A stretch of 64,000 bases of DNA from JAICMB01 sp963802915. Lineage in GTDB: Bacteria; Acidobacteriota; Terriglobia; Bryobacterales; Bryobacteraceae. Under the pieces are notes generated by a model. It did not search any database. It had not been told where the DNA came from and saw only the letters and a program-made list of their open reading frames with translations. The position numbers and the translations under genes were made by a program. Where the stretch lies: contig CAWDKQ010000012.1 in NCBI GenBank assembly GCA_963802915.1, positions 496,001-560,000 on the forward strand. The letters are read 5' to 3'. Shown piece after piece: positions 44,995 to 53,470 of the stretch. Numbering within the stretch: position 1 is the stretch's first letter; each line of letters opens with the position of its first letter.

Positions 44995-45228
44995 CTACCG
45001 AGAGTTCAGAAACTCGATTAGACCTGCTTCTGGGGGCCCGCCGCCAGTGAGTTTGCGTACGGCGCGATCGAGTTCGCCTTCTTGCTCCGCTTGGGTCGAA
45101 GCGACCAGATCGTTCAGGTGCGCGGCGGCGATTCGCAACCCTATCTGATCGGAGGAAGTTTTCTTCTGGGTGGCCGGGACATAGTAGCCAACGATCTGGC
45201 CATGAGAAGTGACGGCGACAGGGCCGCG
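44995..45228 (-). pseudogene. Phd/YefM-like antitoxin, N-terminus missing
   Basis: 'RGPVAVTSHGQIVGYYVPA' is the typical middle of prevent-host-death family antitoxins, followed by a helical toxin-binding tail ending '...AGLIEFLNSR'. The DNA-binding N-terminus is missing: homology begins at about 45228, exactly where the recombinase homology on the other strand begins (about 45215). No toxin gene is recognisable next to it. It was probably cut by the recombinase insertion. Confidence 0.6.
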
Positions 45229-45272
45229 ACACGTTCGGCAAGGCCAGCTATGAACGCCTCCGCGCCAAAGCG

Positions 45273-45884
45273 ATGGTCCTCTTGTTCCGGTTCTACGGAC
45301 TGCGCGTATCCGACGTGGCAACTCTTAAAAAGGAGCGGATCAAAGGCGACTATATTTTTCTGCACGCGCTGAAGAATGGCGCCCCTATCTGGCTGCCGCT
45401 CTACCCGGAGGTGAAGCGCGCGCTGAACAACCTCATTCAGCCGCAGGGCACAATTGGCGAGTGCGAATACTTCTTTTGGAGCGGCCGGGGTTCTCGCGAA
45501 GAGCACATCAAAACCGTGACCCGAACATTAAAGGCCATGTTTCGAGCCAGCGGCGTGCGCGATGCTCATCCACACCGCTTTCGCGACACGCTCGCGACCG
45601 AGATCCTCATCAAAGGCGGGACAGTGGAGGATTGCGCGAACATTCTGGGCGACTCGCCAGAGATTATTCGCAAGCACTACGCCAAGTGGTCGCCGGAGTA
45701 TCAGTGCCGTACCGTGGACATTTTGGACCTAGTTCATGGCACGTATACGGCACGCGAGAATTGTGAGCTTGTAAGTCGTTATATGCAACAGATAAACTTG
45801 GTGTCCGTGGTGGACTTGAACAAGAAGAGACCACTGAGAACGAAGAGGTTATTGATACAAAAAGAGCAGGAAGCGCTAATGTAG
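45273..45884 (+). CDS. Tyrosine recombinase 2, catalytic domain only
   Basis: Integrase catalytic domain with Arg in 'FRFYGLRVSDVATLKKERI', His-x-x-Arg in 'HPHRFRDTLATEIL', and 'LGDSPEIIRKHYAKWS' supplying the nucleophile Tyr. Similarity starts slightly upstream of the ATG (about 45222, 'FGKASYERLRAKA'), and the N-terminal core-binding domain is absent, so it is probably inactive. Repeat Y lies inside the coding region and repeat X forms the C-terminal ~23 codons ('NKKRPLRTKRLLIQKEQ'). Immediately before X a tRNA 3'-end-like sequence is present. Confidence 0.8.
   Translation: MVLLFRFYGLRVSDVATLKKERIKGDYIFLHALKNGAPIWLPLYPEVKRALNNLIQPQGTIGECEYFFWSGRGSREEHIKTVTRTLKAMFRASGVRDAHPHRFRDTLATEILIKGGTVEDCANILGDSPEIIRKHYAKWSPEYQCRTVDILDLVHGTYTARENCELVSRYMQQINLVSVVDLNKKRPLRTKRLLIQKEQEALM
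45737..45758 (+). repeat. Repeat Y, copy B
   Basis: 22-bp match (21 identical) to 32926-32947, here inside recombinase 2 ('HGTYTARE') and upstream of repeat X. Confidence 0.8.
45799..45820 (-). repeat. tRNA 3'-end-like sequence, att-like site B
   Basis: Minus-strand TTCAAGT T-loop followed by CCACCACGGACACCA, similar in layout to site A but with a different acceptor strand. It is fused to repeat X like site A. Confidence 0.45.
45813..45879 (+). repeat. Repeat X, copy B
   Basis: 67-bp counterpart of 32836-32903, identical over the first 34 bases. Together the two copies flank about 13 kb in direct orientation. Confidence 0.85.
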
Positions 45885-45907
45885 TGAAAGCACGGAGGTC
45901 TCCGGAA

Positions 45908-46831
45908 TCAGGCGCGGTAAGGCGTTGCGGAAACGTCAACGATAACTCCCGAGTAACCGTACGCCGCCAACATCATGCGAACACTCTCCACATTCATCGC
46001 TCTGTTCGGGCTGGGACCTACCGTAATTCCCGTGATCGGTAACTGCCGGTTGCCGCTCAATGCTTTCAGGCTGTAGTAGGGTACGAGCATCCCTCGCGAG
46101 ATCCGGAAAGAGGGCTTTACGGAACAATTCGGCGGGGGCGAGAAGATGAGCCGGCATTCATCCTCTTCCTTAAAATCAGCATTCTTGAAGGTCGGAATAA
46201 AAAACTCGATCGCGTCCGCGGCGCGGGTAGCGCGAAGTTCCGGATCGGCCGTAGACGTGAACCCAAACTGAATCGCCGTACGCAGAATCTCTTCTTGAGT
46301 GTCGGCATCATAAAATGTTTTCCAAAGACGCATCAAACCATTGTGCGGCGAGTCCGGGCCGGTCACCACGTCAAACCGGGACGGCTGCAATCGGATGCTC
46401 ACACCGTTACCATTTGCCGTGTAACCGCGCCACTGGCTCAGGAGATTGTCCTTTTTACAAAAGCAGCATATGTAAACGCCCTCCGATGGAGGCTGCCCGA
46501 GCCGCTCGGTCAGACGGTCCAAATATACTGGCCAATCCGGGCTCGGATTATCGGTCTTCATGGATTCGATCAGCCGTCTCGCCACGCCGTAACCATGATT
46601 GAGTTCCTGTTCGTCGTTGGAAAAACGCGAATGGGACAGCCACAGATCCTGATTCGAGAGGATGCCGAGTAATCCGCCAAGATCGGAATAGTGAAAGAGC
46701 GGTTTGTCAGGGCCGACTCCGAAAATCCAGTCTTCCGCATATGAACCGACACGCCCAAGAAATGCATTAAGCGAGGCAATGTCGACGGGCGGCCGAGATG
46801 CAGTCGAGGTGCTGACCGGATTCGTAGACAT
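45908..46831 (-). CDS. DUF2971 family protein
   Basis: 307-residue cytoplasmic protein of the DUF2971 family: 'LFHYSDLGGLLGILSNQDLWLSHSRFSNDEQELNHG' (landmark 'FHYSDLGGLLGIL'), 'YICCFCKKDNLLSQWRGYTANGNGVSI', 'EECRLIF'-type 'EEDECRLIFSPP' and 'ITGITVGPSPN'. The biochemical role of the family is unknown. It occurs mostly on accessory DNA, and here it ends 24 bases from the recombinase 2 stop at the right edge of the putative island. The domain order His/Tyr-Trp-Arg-Glu suggests a conserved active site, but this is inference. Confidence 0.8.
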   Translation of the reverse strand: MSTNPVSTSTASRPPVDIASLNAFLGRVGSYAEDWIFGVGPDKPLFHYSDLGGLLGILSNQDLWLSHSRFSNDEQELNHGYGVARRLIESMKTDNPSPDWPVYLDRLTERLGQPPSEGVYICCFCKKDNLLSQWRGYTANGNGVSIRLQPSRFDVVTGPDSPHNGLMRLWKTFYDADTQEEILRTAIQFGFTSTADPELRATRAADAIEFFIPTFKNADFKEEDECRLIFSPPPNCSVKPSFRISRGMLVPYYSLKALSGNRQLPITGITVGPSPNRAMNVESVRMMLAAYGYSGVIVDVSATPYRA

Positions 46832-47327
46832 TCGCGGCGTATTCTAGCAGACTGCGGACCCCCGCGACTGCGGACAACGGCACAAGCGACCGTAGGATCG
46901 GCTCTCGGAGCTTGGCCGCATTCTCACTTGTCGTGTAGTCGAAATGTAGTACATGTTCTCTCCGGATTGCTCCTGGATCACCCGCTAACCGAAAGTGATT
47001 CCCAACAGCGCTGTTGCAACCTCAGTTCCCGATGAGTGGGATTCCCGCCCATTGACGCGGTTTCTCGGACCTGAGCAGCCGAATTCACGGTCATGCCGTT
47101 TTACCAGCCATGATTCCCCTTCGACAGGCGCAACAGTTCAAAAAAATGTGACCTTGCAATATGAAGGGTCCCCCCGGAATCCGCAACAAGACTCAAACCG
47201 AAAGTCGCGGAGAATAAGCGTACCTCTACACTGGTGTTCACCCGCCAGGAGGCGCACGGTTCGATGTGGCTGAGGGAACTGCGGCAGCGAGAGCATTGGT
47301 CTCCCACCGCGATAGGATAATACCGAC
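46832..47327. other. Stretch without a recognisable gene
   Basis: Between the divergent DUF2971 and kinase genes. Probably carries both promoters. No conserved element was recognised. Confidence 0.4.
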
Positions 47328-49997
47328 ATGGCTGCCGCAAGACTGGGCCATTTCGATCTATTGCAGAAGATCGGCGAGGGCGGCATGGGTGTCGTCTACA
47401 AAGCGCGGGATACGCGTTTGGAGCGGGTGGTCGCTATTAAGCTGCTGCCCGAGAGCCGCGCCGCCGATGCCGAGCGTCGCGCGCGCTTCATCCGTGAGGC
47501 CAAGGCCGCGTCCGCACTGAACCATCCCAATATCGCGACCATCCACGAGGTCGGTGAGCAGGACGGGCGGACGTTCATGGTGATGGAGTTCGTCGACGGC
47601 AAGCAGTTGACCGAGATGATTCCGCGCAAGGGGATGCGGCTCACTGAAGCGCTGCGCCTGGCGGTGCAGGTGGCCGATGCGCTGACAGCGGCGCATGCGG
47701 CGGGCATCGTTCATCGCGATCTGAAGCCCGGCAACATCATGGTGGACACGCAGGGGCGGGTCAAAGTGCTGGATTTCGGGCTGGCCAAGCTAGCCGCGCC
47801 GGCGGTCGCTTTGGCGGTAGATGCAGAGACGCGGACGGCACCGCTCACCGACGAAGGCGCGATCGTGGGCAGCGTGCCGTACATGTCGCCGGAGCAGGCT
47901 GAGGGGCGTCCAGTGGATGCAAGGAGCGACATCTTCTCGTTTGGCGCGGTGCTGTACGAGATGGTGACAGGGCAGCGGGCGTTTCGCGGGGAGACGCGGG
48001 TGTCGACACTCGCAGCGGTGGTCGAGAAAGAGCCGCAGCCGGTGAGCGAGACCGGGGCGGAAGTGCCGCCGGAGCTGGCTCGGCTGATCGCGCGCTGTCT
48101 GCGCAAGGACGTGAATCGGCGCAGCCAGCATGTGTCGGACGTGAAGCTGGCGCTGGAGGAACTGCGAGACGAATCCGAATCCGGAAAGCTGATTCGGCCT
48201 GCCGCAACCGCGCCTGCGAGGCGTCGATGGTTATGGCCAGCAATGGGCGTGGTGATTGCGTTGGGTGCAGTCGCCTGGGCGTATCTGCAGCATCGCGGTG
48301 CGGCGCCGTCCCAGGGGCCCGACTTGGTGCGGGTCTCCCCGGACGATGGAAATTCGTACGTAGGGCCAAGCATCTCGCCGGACGGCAAATTTGTGGCATA
48401 CGCGTCCGATCGCAGCGGCAAGATGGAACTGTGGCTGCAGCAAGTGGGAGGCGGCGATCCGATCCAGTTGACCCATTCCAGTGGCCCCGTGCAGTCCGCT
48501 CAGTTTTTCCCCGATGGCATGCGGATCTTGTACCTGACACAAGGCAGCATCGAGGTGATCCCAACTCTGGGTGGTAGGCAACCACAAGTCCTGCGGAATG
48601 GAAGTGTCGATTCGCCCATTCTTTCTCCGGATGGCCGCCAGATCGCCTATTTCGAATTCGCTCAATCCGAATTCCACCTGATGTCGATGCCTTCCGAAGG
48701 CGGACCCGCGCACGAATTGGCAGCCTGGGGCCGCACGAAGTACAAGAACACGCACCATGTGATATGGACGTCCGATAGCCGCTGGCTCATCTCTGTCGGA
48801 GGCAAGCAAGCCGATACGCAAAATGCGGATGCGTGGGAGTGGTTTGCGCTGCCGGTGGACGGCGGAGCCCCGATCCCCACCGGCGCGGGGGCTGCGCTGC
48901 GGGCAGCGGGATTAGGGGCGAGTGTCCCCACTGCGGCGCTGGGGAATCGCATTCTATTCTCCGGATGGAAGGGCGAGCGGTGGAACGTTTGGCAGATTGG
49001 CCTGACGCCTGGCTCGTGGCGAGTAACCGGCAGTCCACGCCAACTCACTTTTGCAACTGAAGACGTCGGCGTGTCGGGTGTTAGTCCGGCCGGCGCGACA
49101 GTATCGGTCGTCAAATCCTCCGCGGACCTGTACCTGCTTCCGCTCGATTCCACGAAGGGGCAGGCCGCTGGCGTAACGCGCCGGTTGACGAACGATGGAC
49201 GATACAAGATGATGGCCGATGTCGGCGGAGAACCGCGCATGGCCTACTTCTACACCTGGAACTTTGGCGGTCCTACGCTCCCGAGAAACCTCTACGCACT
49301 GGATCTCGGGAGCTCGGCGCAGACGCTGGTTGCAAGGATCGATGAGGTTGTTGTCTCGCGCGACGGTCGGCAGATCGCCTACGCGGTGCCTGAAGGCGAT
49401 TCCTATTCCATCCGGGTCGGCGATGCCGGAGCGGATCCCGACGCGCGAGTGGTCTGCAAGAGCTGCGGATTGCCCCGGCGATTCTCGCCCGACGGTCGTT
49501 TCTTGCTCTACTCACCCCAAGTGCAGTCCAAACATGACCCCACCAAGCGGAAGTTGACGGTCCGGCTTCTGGAACTGGCCTCGGGCAGAGACAGGCCCTG
49601 GTTAGAGCACCCGACGGAATCGGTATTCGCCGATTCATTTGGAGAAGACGGAGCGTGGTTCGATGTCGGGGTTGGACGGCGGGATAAGCGCTACATTGTC
49701 CCCTGGCGAGAGGAGCCAATCCCGGTTTCAGAGTGGCTTGAGTCTCCCACCCGCAGCCCGGACTGGGAACCGGCGCCATCGCGCAACTTCTTTTACTTTG
49801 TGCAGGACCGCAAGTTGATGGGCACCCAATTTGACTCCAACACGCGGACATTTAGCCAGCCTTTTGAAGTGAAGTTCCCTGCGGGATCGCCCGTTGAGTG
49901 GAAACCCGATGACGCGTGGGCAATTCGCGGTCCCGGTCTGGTCTTCACGCGTCAAGAGCCACACGGGTCCGTGTGGCTGATGAAGCTGCCGGAGTGA
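47328..49997 (+). CDS. Membrane Ser/Thr kinase with PD40 beta-propeller
   Basis: Pkn-type kinase with an extracytoplasmic sensor. The kinase domain has G-loop 15-22 ('GEGGMGVVYK'), Lys38, 'HRDLKPGN' 129-136, DFG 149-151 and 'SPE' 187-189. A single span is at about 301-320 ('WLWPAMGVVIALGAVAWAYL'). The remaining ~560 residues are TolB/WD40-like PD40 blades ('ISPDGKFVAYASDRSG', 'LSPDGRQIAYFE', 'FSPDGRFLLYSPQ'). This layout is widespread in acidobacteria. No obvious substrate gene is adjacent. Confidence 0.93.
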   Translation: MAAARLGHFDLLQKIGEGGMGVVYKARDTRLERVVAIKLLPESRAADAERRARFIREAKAASALNHPNIATIHEVGEQDGRTFMVMEFVDGKQLTEMIPRKGMRLTEALRLAVQVADALTAAHAAGIVHRDLKPGNIMVDTQGRVKVLDFGLAKLAAPAVALAVDAETRTAPLTDEGAIVGSVPYMSPEQAEGRPVDARSDIFSFGAVLYEMVTGQRAFRGETRVSTLAAVVEKEPQPVSETGAEVPPELARLIARCLRKDVNRRSQHVSDVKLALEELRDESESGKLIRPAATAPARRRWLWPAMGVVIALGAVAWAYLQHRGAAPSQGPDLVRVSPDDGNSYVGPSISPDGKFVAYASDRSGKMELWLQQVGGGDPIQLTHSSGPVQSAQFFPDGMRILYLTQGSIEVIPTLGGRQPQVLRNGSVDSPILSPDGRQIAYFEFAQSEFHLMSMPSEGGPAHELAAWGRTKYKNTHHVIWTSDSRWLISVGGKQADTQNADAWEWFALPVDGGAPIPTGAGAALRAAGLGASVPTAALGNRILFSGWKGERWNVWQIGLTPGSWRVTGSPRQLTFATEDVGVSGVSPAGATVSVVKSSADLYLLPLDSTKGQAAGVTRRLTNDGRYKMMADVGGEPRMAYFYTWNFGGPTLPRNLYALDLGSSAQTLVARIDEVVVSRDGRQIAYAVPEGDSYSIRVGDAGADPDARVVCKSCGLPRRFSPDGRFLLYSPQVQSKHDPTKRKLTVRLLELASGRDRPWLEHPTESVFADSFGEDGAWFDVGVGRRDKRYIVPWREEPIPVSEWLESPTRSPDWEPAPSRNFFYFVQDRKLMGTQFDSNTRTFSQPFEVKFPAGSPVEWKPDDAWAIRGPGLVFTRQEPHGSVWLMKLPE

Positions 49998-50192
49998 CCT
50001 ACCCCACGAACTTGAACACCGCTTACACGACCAGCTCCGGGCATGTCGACGAGTTTCAAGTCGATGGTGCTGAGACTGTCTGGTTGGGGTTTGAAGAATT
50101 CCACACTAATGCGCAGTGCCCGTTATCGGGGCTTAGCCGGCCTGTCTCGGGCGGTTGCGAATGATAAGTGGCGTTACCGGTGGCGTTGCGCA

Positions 50193-50531
50193 TCATAGGT
50201 CAGGAGGCTCGTCACCTTCAAAGTGCGGATCGTATCCGGAGAAGACGAGGCATTCGAGGCGCTCGGCGTCCCAAAGAATATCGCGCGGAACCCGTCTCCT
50301 TTCCGCGCCAAGAAAATCAGCTAGTCCGTTTACAGCCTCGACAACATTGCGGTGGATCAGAGTGTCGCCCTTAGTGACTTGGAGGTACTGCCTCGTCGCT
50401 TCCGCGAATAATCGAAACTGCTGAATTGGGTATTTCCCCTTGTCCGAGAGTGCATCCTGGAGACCTTCCCATCGTCGTGCGATTTCAGCAGCAAGACGGT
50501 CTTTTCCGGAAGAGGACATGGCGTTCAACAT
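50193..50531 (-). CDS. Conserved small acidic protein, unknown function
   Basis: Not recognised by function. A compact helical protein ('DRLAAEIARRWEGLQDAL', 'QQFRLFAEATRQYLQV', 'DTLIHRNVVEAVNGLADFLGAERRRVP') ending in the distinctive 'CLVFSGYDPHFEGDEPP'. The amino-acid composition and regular helices look like a real gene. The frame opens at GTG 50564; the ATG at 50531 (or 50519) is a likelier start. Confidence 0.6.
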   Translation of the reverse strand: MLNAMSSSGKDRLAAEIARRWEGLQDALSDKGKYPIQQFRLFAEATRQYLQVTKGDTLIHRNVVEAVNGLADFLGAERRRVPRDILWDAERLECLVFSGYDPHFEGDEPPDL

Positions 50532-50638
50532 CGTAGCGTACCCTGCAATTTCCGATAATCGCACTTTAGTGCCCTTGAAACGATTGGGGAGAATGTGGGC
50601 GCATTCTGCTAATCTTCCAGCAGAGGACTTGAAGGCAT

Positions 50639-51145
50639 ATGGTCACACGTGTAAGCATCCGACGCAAGGTCTTGTTGCTCGGGCTCGCGGCACTCGGGGC
50701 ACAGGCTCAGACAAAGACACAGCTTGAATTAAAGCTGAATACCGTCGTTCCGCAGGTGCTAGTCAACATCACACTCTCGACTGGCGCCGACTCCCTGTTC
50801 CTGCCGTATTGCGGCCAAGAGGAGGGCACGCCTATTTTATGCGTCCAAGGCGTCCACTTGCAGGTGCATTCTGCTCACGGTTTCCGGCCGGCCAAACTAA
50901 GGACGACCGTCGCGGTCCTGGGTGGAATGGAACTCGGGCGCTTCGATGGGGGATTGCTGCCTGCGCGAACGGATACCAGGGTTGTATTCTTCTTTAGTCG
51001 GCGGCATTTTGAAGTGGAGCCTGGTCAACCGCTACGCCTACTGGTGGATTTGTGGTCTAACGAGACCGCGATGACGAGCGCTCAGGTGCCCACTCAGATC
51101 GCGAGTCCGCCTTTTGAATACCCCCGTGATGGTTTCGGCTGGTAA
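50639..51145 (+). CDS. Secreted protein of unknown function
   Basis: 168 residues with a Sec leader (MVTRVSIRRKVLLLGLAALGAQA) and a beta-rich mature domain ('LELKLNTVVPQVLVNITLS', 'LGRFDGGLLPARTDTRVVFFF', 'RLLVDLWSNETAM') with two cysteines. It resembles an immunoglobulin-like beta-sandwich. No family recognised. It stands alone. Confidence 0.6.
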   Translation: MVTRVSIRRKVLLLGLAALGAQAQTKTQLELKLNTVVPQVLVNITLSTGADSLFLPYCGQEEGTPILCVQGVHLQVHSAHGFRPAKLRTTVAVLGGMELGRFDGGLLPARTDTRVVFFFSRRHFEVEPGQPLRLLVDLWSNETAMTSAQVPTQIASPPFEYPRDGFGW

Positions 51146-51666
51146 ACGGCGTTCACGGAAACCTGACTTTCGAGAAAGGGCAACGCTGTTAATGATTCCG
51201 GCACCGAGAGATGTTGGCGAGAATATCGCACCCGCAGAGGTCACTAAGCAAAGTGTTGGGCCGAGGCGTTCCAGATAGGATTCGGAAGCGGACGTGACAG
51301 CTCTGGGGTAGCGTGCGGCGCCGGCCAAAGGGCTCTTACCCTTACCGCGTCTCCAGGAGAACATCTCAAGGTTGTGTACTCATAAGTACACACGAGTACA
51401 CAAGCCGGCGCCACCAACAATATCTTTCTTCCTGGTCTTCTCTAGCTCAGAGACATTCAACATCAGCCAACCTGCAACCCGCGAGATGGGCGCCTCTGAC
51501 GGGTGCTCGCTGGAAGCCATAAAAAAGTGAGCGGCGTTCGTGAGATGTTCTGCGCGGATAGGAAAGAACGATCGCGAGTGCTTCGCCCCCGGGGGGAATC
51601 ACCTTCCGACCACGGCTCCAACTACACCCAAAGGCCAGTTTTAGAGTCCTTAGTAAGTATAGTGTT
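51146..51666. other. Stretch without a gene, with AGTACACA repeats
   Basis: No gene is supported. It carries the inverted repeat TGTGTACT (51373-51380) / AGTACACA (51385-51392) with a 4-base loop and a third AGTACACA at 51395-51402, which could be a regulator site or a recombination scar. Confidence 0.4.
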
Positions 51667-52122
51667 TTGTCCATATCTTGTGCGGCGCTGAAGGCGGTAA
51701 GGCATCTGCACTTGGCCTTCAAAGGGAAGACTACCGAAGAGATCTACGACGTTTTGATGATGCAATTGGTGCGCGCCATTCAGAAGTATGATCCTTCGTA
51801 TACGGACAAAGTGAGAGTTGTGGCGGAGAAGATTGAAGATGCATTCCAGAAACAGTTCACCATCCTTGAGCTCAACGACCGTTTGGACTTTGATGGTAAT
51901 AAGTATATCCGCATGTTTTGCCGCCGTGGTTTCCTCGAGGCGGTTAAAGGAGGAAAGGGGGTCATACGGTCGGCGGATGTACTGCTGTACTGCTGGCTGT
52001 CCATATGGCTGTACAGCAGTCCGTACTGCCGGCTGCATTTGGCCCCGGCCGGTTCCTTCTTCCATGGCGCAGAAATCGCACTCGGGTGTTATCTACAGAC
52101 CTGGTTCCGATGTGATGGCTAA
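51667..52122 (+). CDS. Conserved protein interrupted by a hairpin insertion
   Basis: Residues about 17-100 look like a conserved helical domain ('FKGKTTEEIYDVLMMQLVRAIQKYDPSYTDKVR', landmark 'EEIYDVLMMQLVRAI'; 'FTILELNDRLDFDGNKYIRMFCRRGFLEAVKG') possibly related to sigma-factor-like helical proteins. From about residue 101 an unrelated Cys/Trp/Tyr/Ser-rich segment ('LLYCWLSIWLYSSPYC') is encoded by a DNA hairpin (51981-52020), after which 'GSFFHGAEIALGCYLQTWFR' appears to resume. The TTG start is weak and the N-terminus may be lost. Function unknown. Confidence 0.45.
   Translation: MSISCAALKAVRHLHLAFKGKTTEEIYDVLMMQLVRAIQKYDPSYTDKVRVVAEKIEDAFQKQFTILELNDRLDFDGNKYIRMFCRRGFLEAVKGGKGVIRSADVLLYCWLSIWLYSSPYCRLHLAPAGSFFHGAEIALGCYLQTWFRCDG
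51981..52020. repeat. Hairpin insertion within a coding frame
   Basis: ACTGCTGTAC (51981-51990) and GTACAGCAGT (52011-52020) form a perfect 10-bp stem around a 20-base loop. TACTGC units recur just outside (for example 52024-52029). It interrupts the ORF at 51667 without breaking its frame. Confidence 0.7.
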
Positions 52123-52124
52123 TG

Positions 52125-52628
52125 CTACGCAGAGCCGCCAGCCGAGGCCGTGAAGCGATCAAAATCGTTCGCTGCCGCTTGAGCAAGTTCATACAATCGC
52201 GTCAGCAGTTCTTCCACGCTGTTGTATTGCACCGTTAACCTGCCTGGAGCAAAAGAGACGCTCGCTGGCAGATCGGCCGCCGTGCCATTCGCAGCCGCCG
52301 GCGAAACATAGATCTGCACCGCCGCGGCGCGCCGATACTTCTCCAACTTCACCAAGTGATCGCTCAATCGCCTCTTCCGCTCATGCTCCTGTTCGATGTC
52401 CGGGTCGGTTGCCAGATCTTGCAAACGTCGGATCAAATCGAGGCGGTTGAGCAGAACGGTATTGCCTGACCGGTATCCGCCGAAGCGCTGCATCAGATCA
52501 ATGGCGCGCCGGCGCTGCACACGAAAAATCCGTTCGCAAATCGCGCGATCGACGACGGGTGTGTCCAACGACGCTAACTGCTCGATGATAATTGGAATCT
52601 CCAGCAACCACCGCGCTTTAGCTGCCAC
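52125..52628 (-). CDS. Conserved hypothetical protein with HTH-like N-terminus
   Basis: 167 residues. The N-terminal half ('IPIIIEQLASLDTPVVDRAICERIFRVQRRRAIDLMQRFGG', landmark 'DRAICERIFRVQRRRAIDLM') looks like a winged-helix DNA-binding fold, then 'NTVLLNRLDLIRRLQDLATD' and a charged helix. The C-terminal half is beta-rich with 'LTVQYNSVEELLTRLYELAQA'. No named family recognised. It converges with the hairpin-interrupted gene, their ends two bases apart. Confidence 0.6.
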   Translation of the reverse strand: MAAKARWLLEIPIIIEQLASLDTPVVDRAICERIFRVQRRRAIDLMQRFGGYRSGNTVLLNRLDLIRRLQDLATDPDIEQEHERKRRLSDHLVKLEKYRRAAAVQIYVSPAAANGTAADLPASVSFAPGRLTVQYNSVEELLTRLYELAQAAANDFDRFTASAGGSA

Positions 52629-53057
52629 GGAGCTCCTCCTATCCCTTCCTCGATGTTACTGCACATTCGGGCAATTATGACCCGTTTTTCACTTATGCTA
52701 ATAGCCACTAACGTAAGTAATTAATCAGATTCGGGGAGCTCTTGATGCGTGCGGAAGTGGGTTATGCGAGAGTGATGTGCACCCGAAGACTGTGCCAGAG
52801 TTCCACATTCATACCGGCGAAAGCTCCTTTTTCGAATGAATAGGCGCTCTTTGCGGAGAGGTGCGCCGCATGTCACGGTGGAAACGGCGCGGGGCGTCAG
52901 CTGTACCCTGAAGGCGACAGTTCACTTGTCCGGTGATGCCGTTTTCACAACAGCGATCTTCCCGAATACGCCATGGCCAAGCAGTGACGGCTGCTCTTTC
53001 AAGGATTGAGAATTTAAACAGGAATGTTGATCGTTAGCACAGAGGGAAGCTACACCG
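52629..53057. other. Stretch without a recognisable gene
   Basis: No gene with start and RBS. AT-rich around 52690-52735. A plus-strand open run '...LKATVHLSGDAVFTTAIFPNTPWPSSDG' is unassignable. Confidence 0.35.
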
Positions 53058-53063
53058 GGGCCC

Positions 53064-53100
53064 CAGAGCGCGCAGCGGACTCATAATCCGTATCAGAGCG
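53064..53100 (+). repeat. tRNA anticodon-arm remnant (CAU)
   Basis: 'GCAGCGGACTCATAATCCGT' forms an anticodon stem (CGGA/TCCG) with loop CTCATAA, that is anticodon CAU (Met or Ile2). A partial D-arm 3' side (AGAGCGC) precedes it. The acceptor, D-loop and T-arm are missing. A scar of integration in a tRNA gene is the likely explanation. Confidence 0.5.
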
Positions 53101-53470
53101 TTTTCACCGATTTCTACGCGCTTCTACAATCTTGCATTCCTCCGTATTTCAAAGACTTGCAGGGGCACCCGTAGAACCCTGTAAAACCCCATCTATGCAC
53201 GGAGGTGGCACAAATTTGGGCACATACAGGATGTCTATAGGAGGAAGCGGGATCGAAGCCGGAGTGCGGTGTTACTGGAGTGTTGAGAGGGAATCGCGGC
53301 AAATGACAGCGGACCAGCTGCCGATCGGTCCGCTTGCTGTTTGAGGGCGGTGATTTGGAATCACCGACTGGGGATTGACTATCTATCGGCGGGTTTGGTC
53401 GGGAGCTGTAGGTTGGAGGCGGATCGCTATCGCGAAACAGTCGCCCGTGATACGATTTCCGTGTTGTACC

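Noticed and set aside
48231..48821. Large antisense frames inside the PD40 kinase
   Set aside because: Typical shadow frames of GC-rich coding DNA, without starts supported by RBS or recognisable domains.
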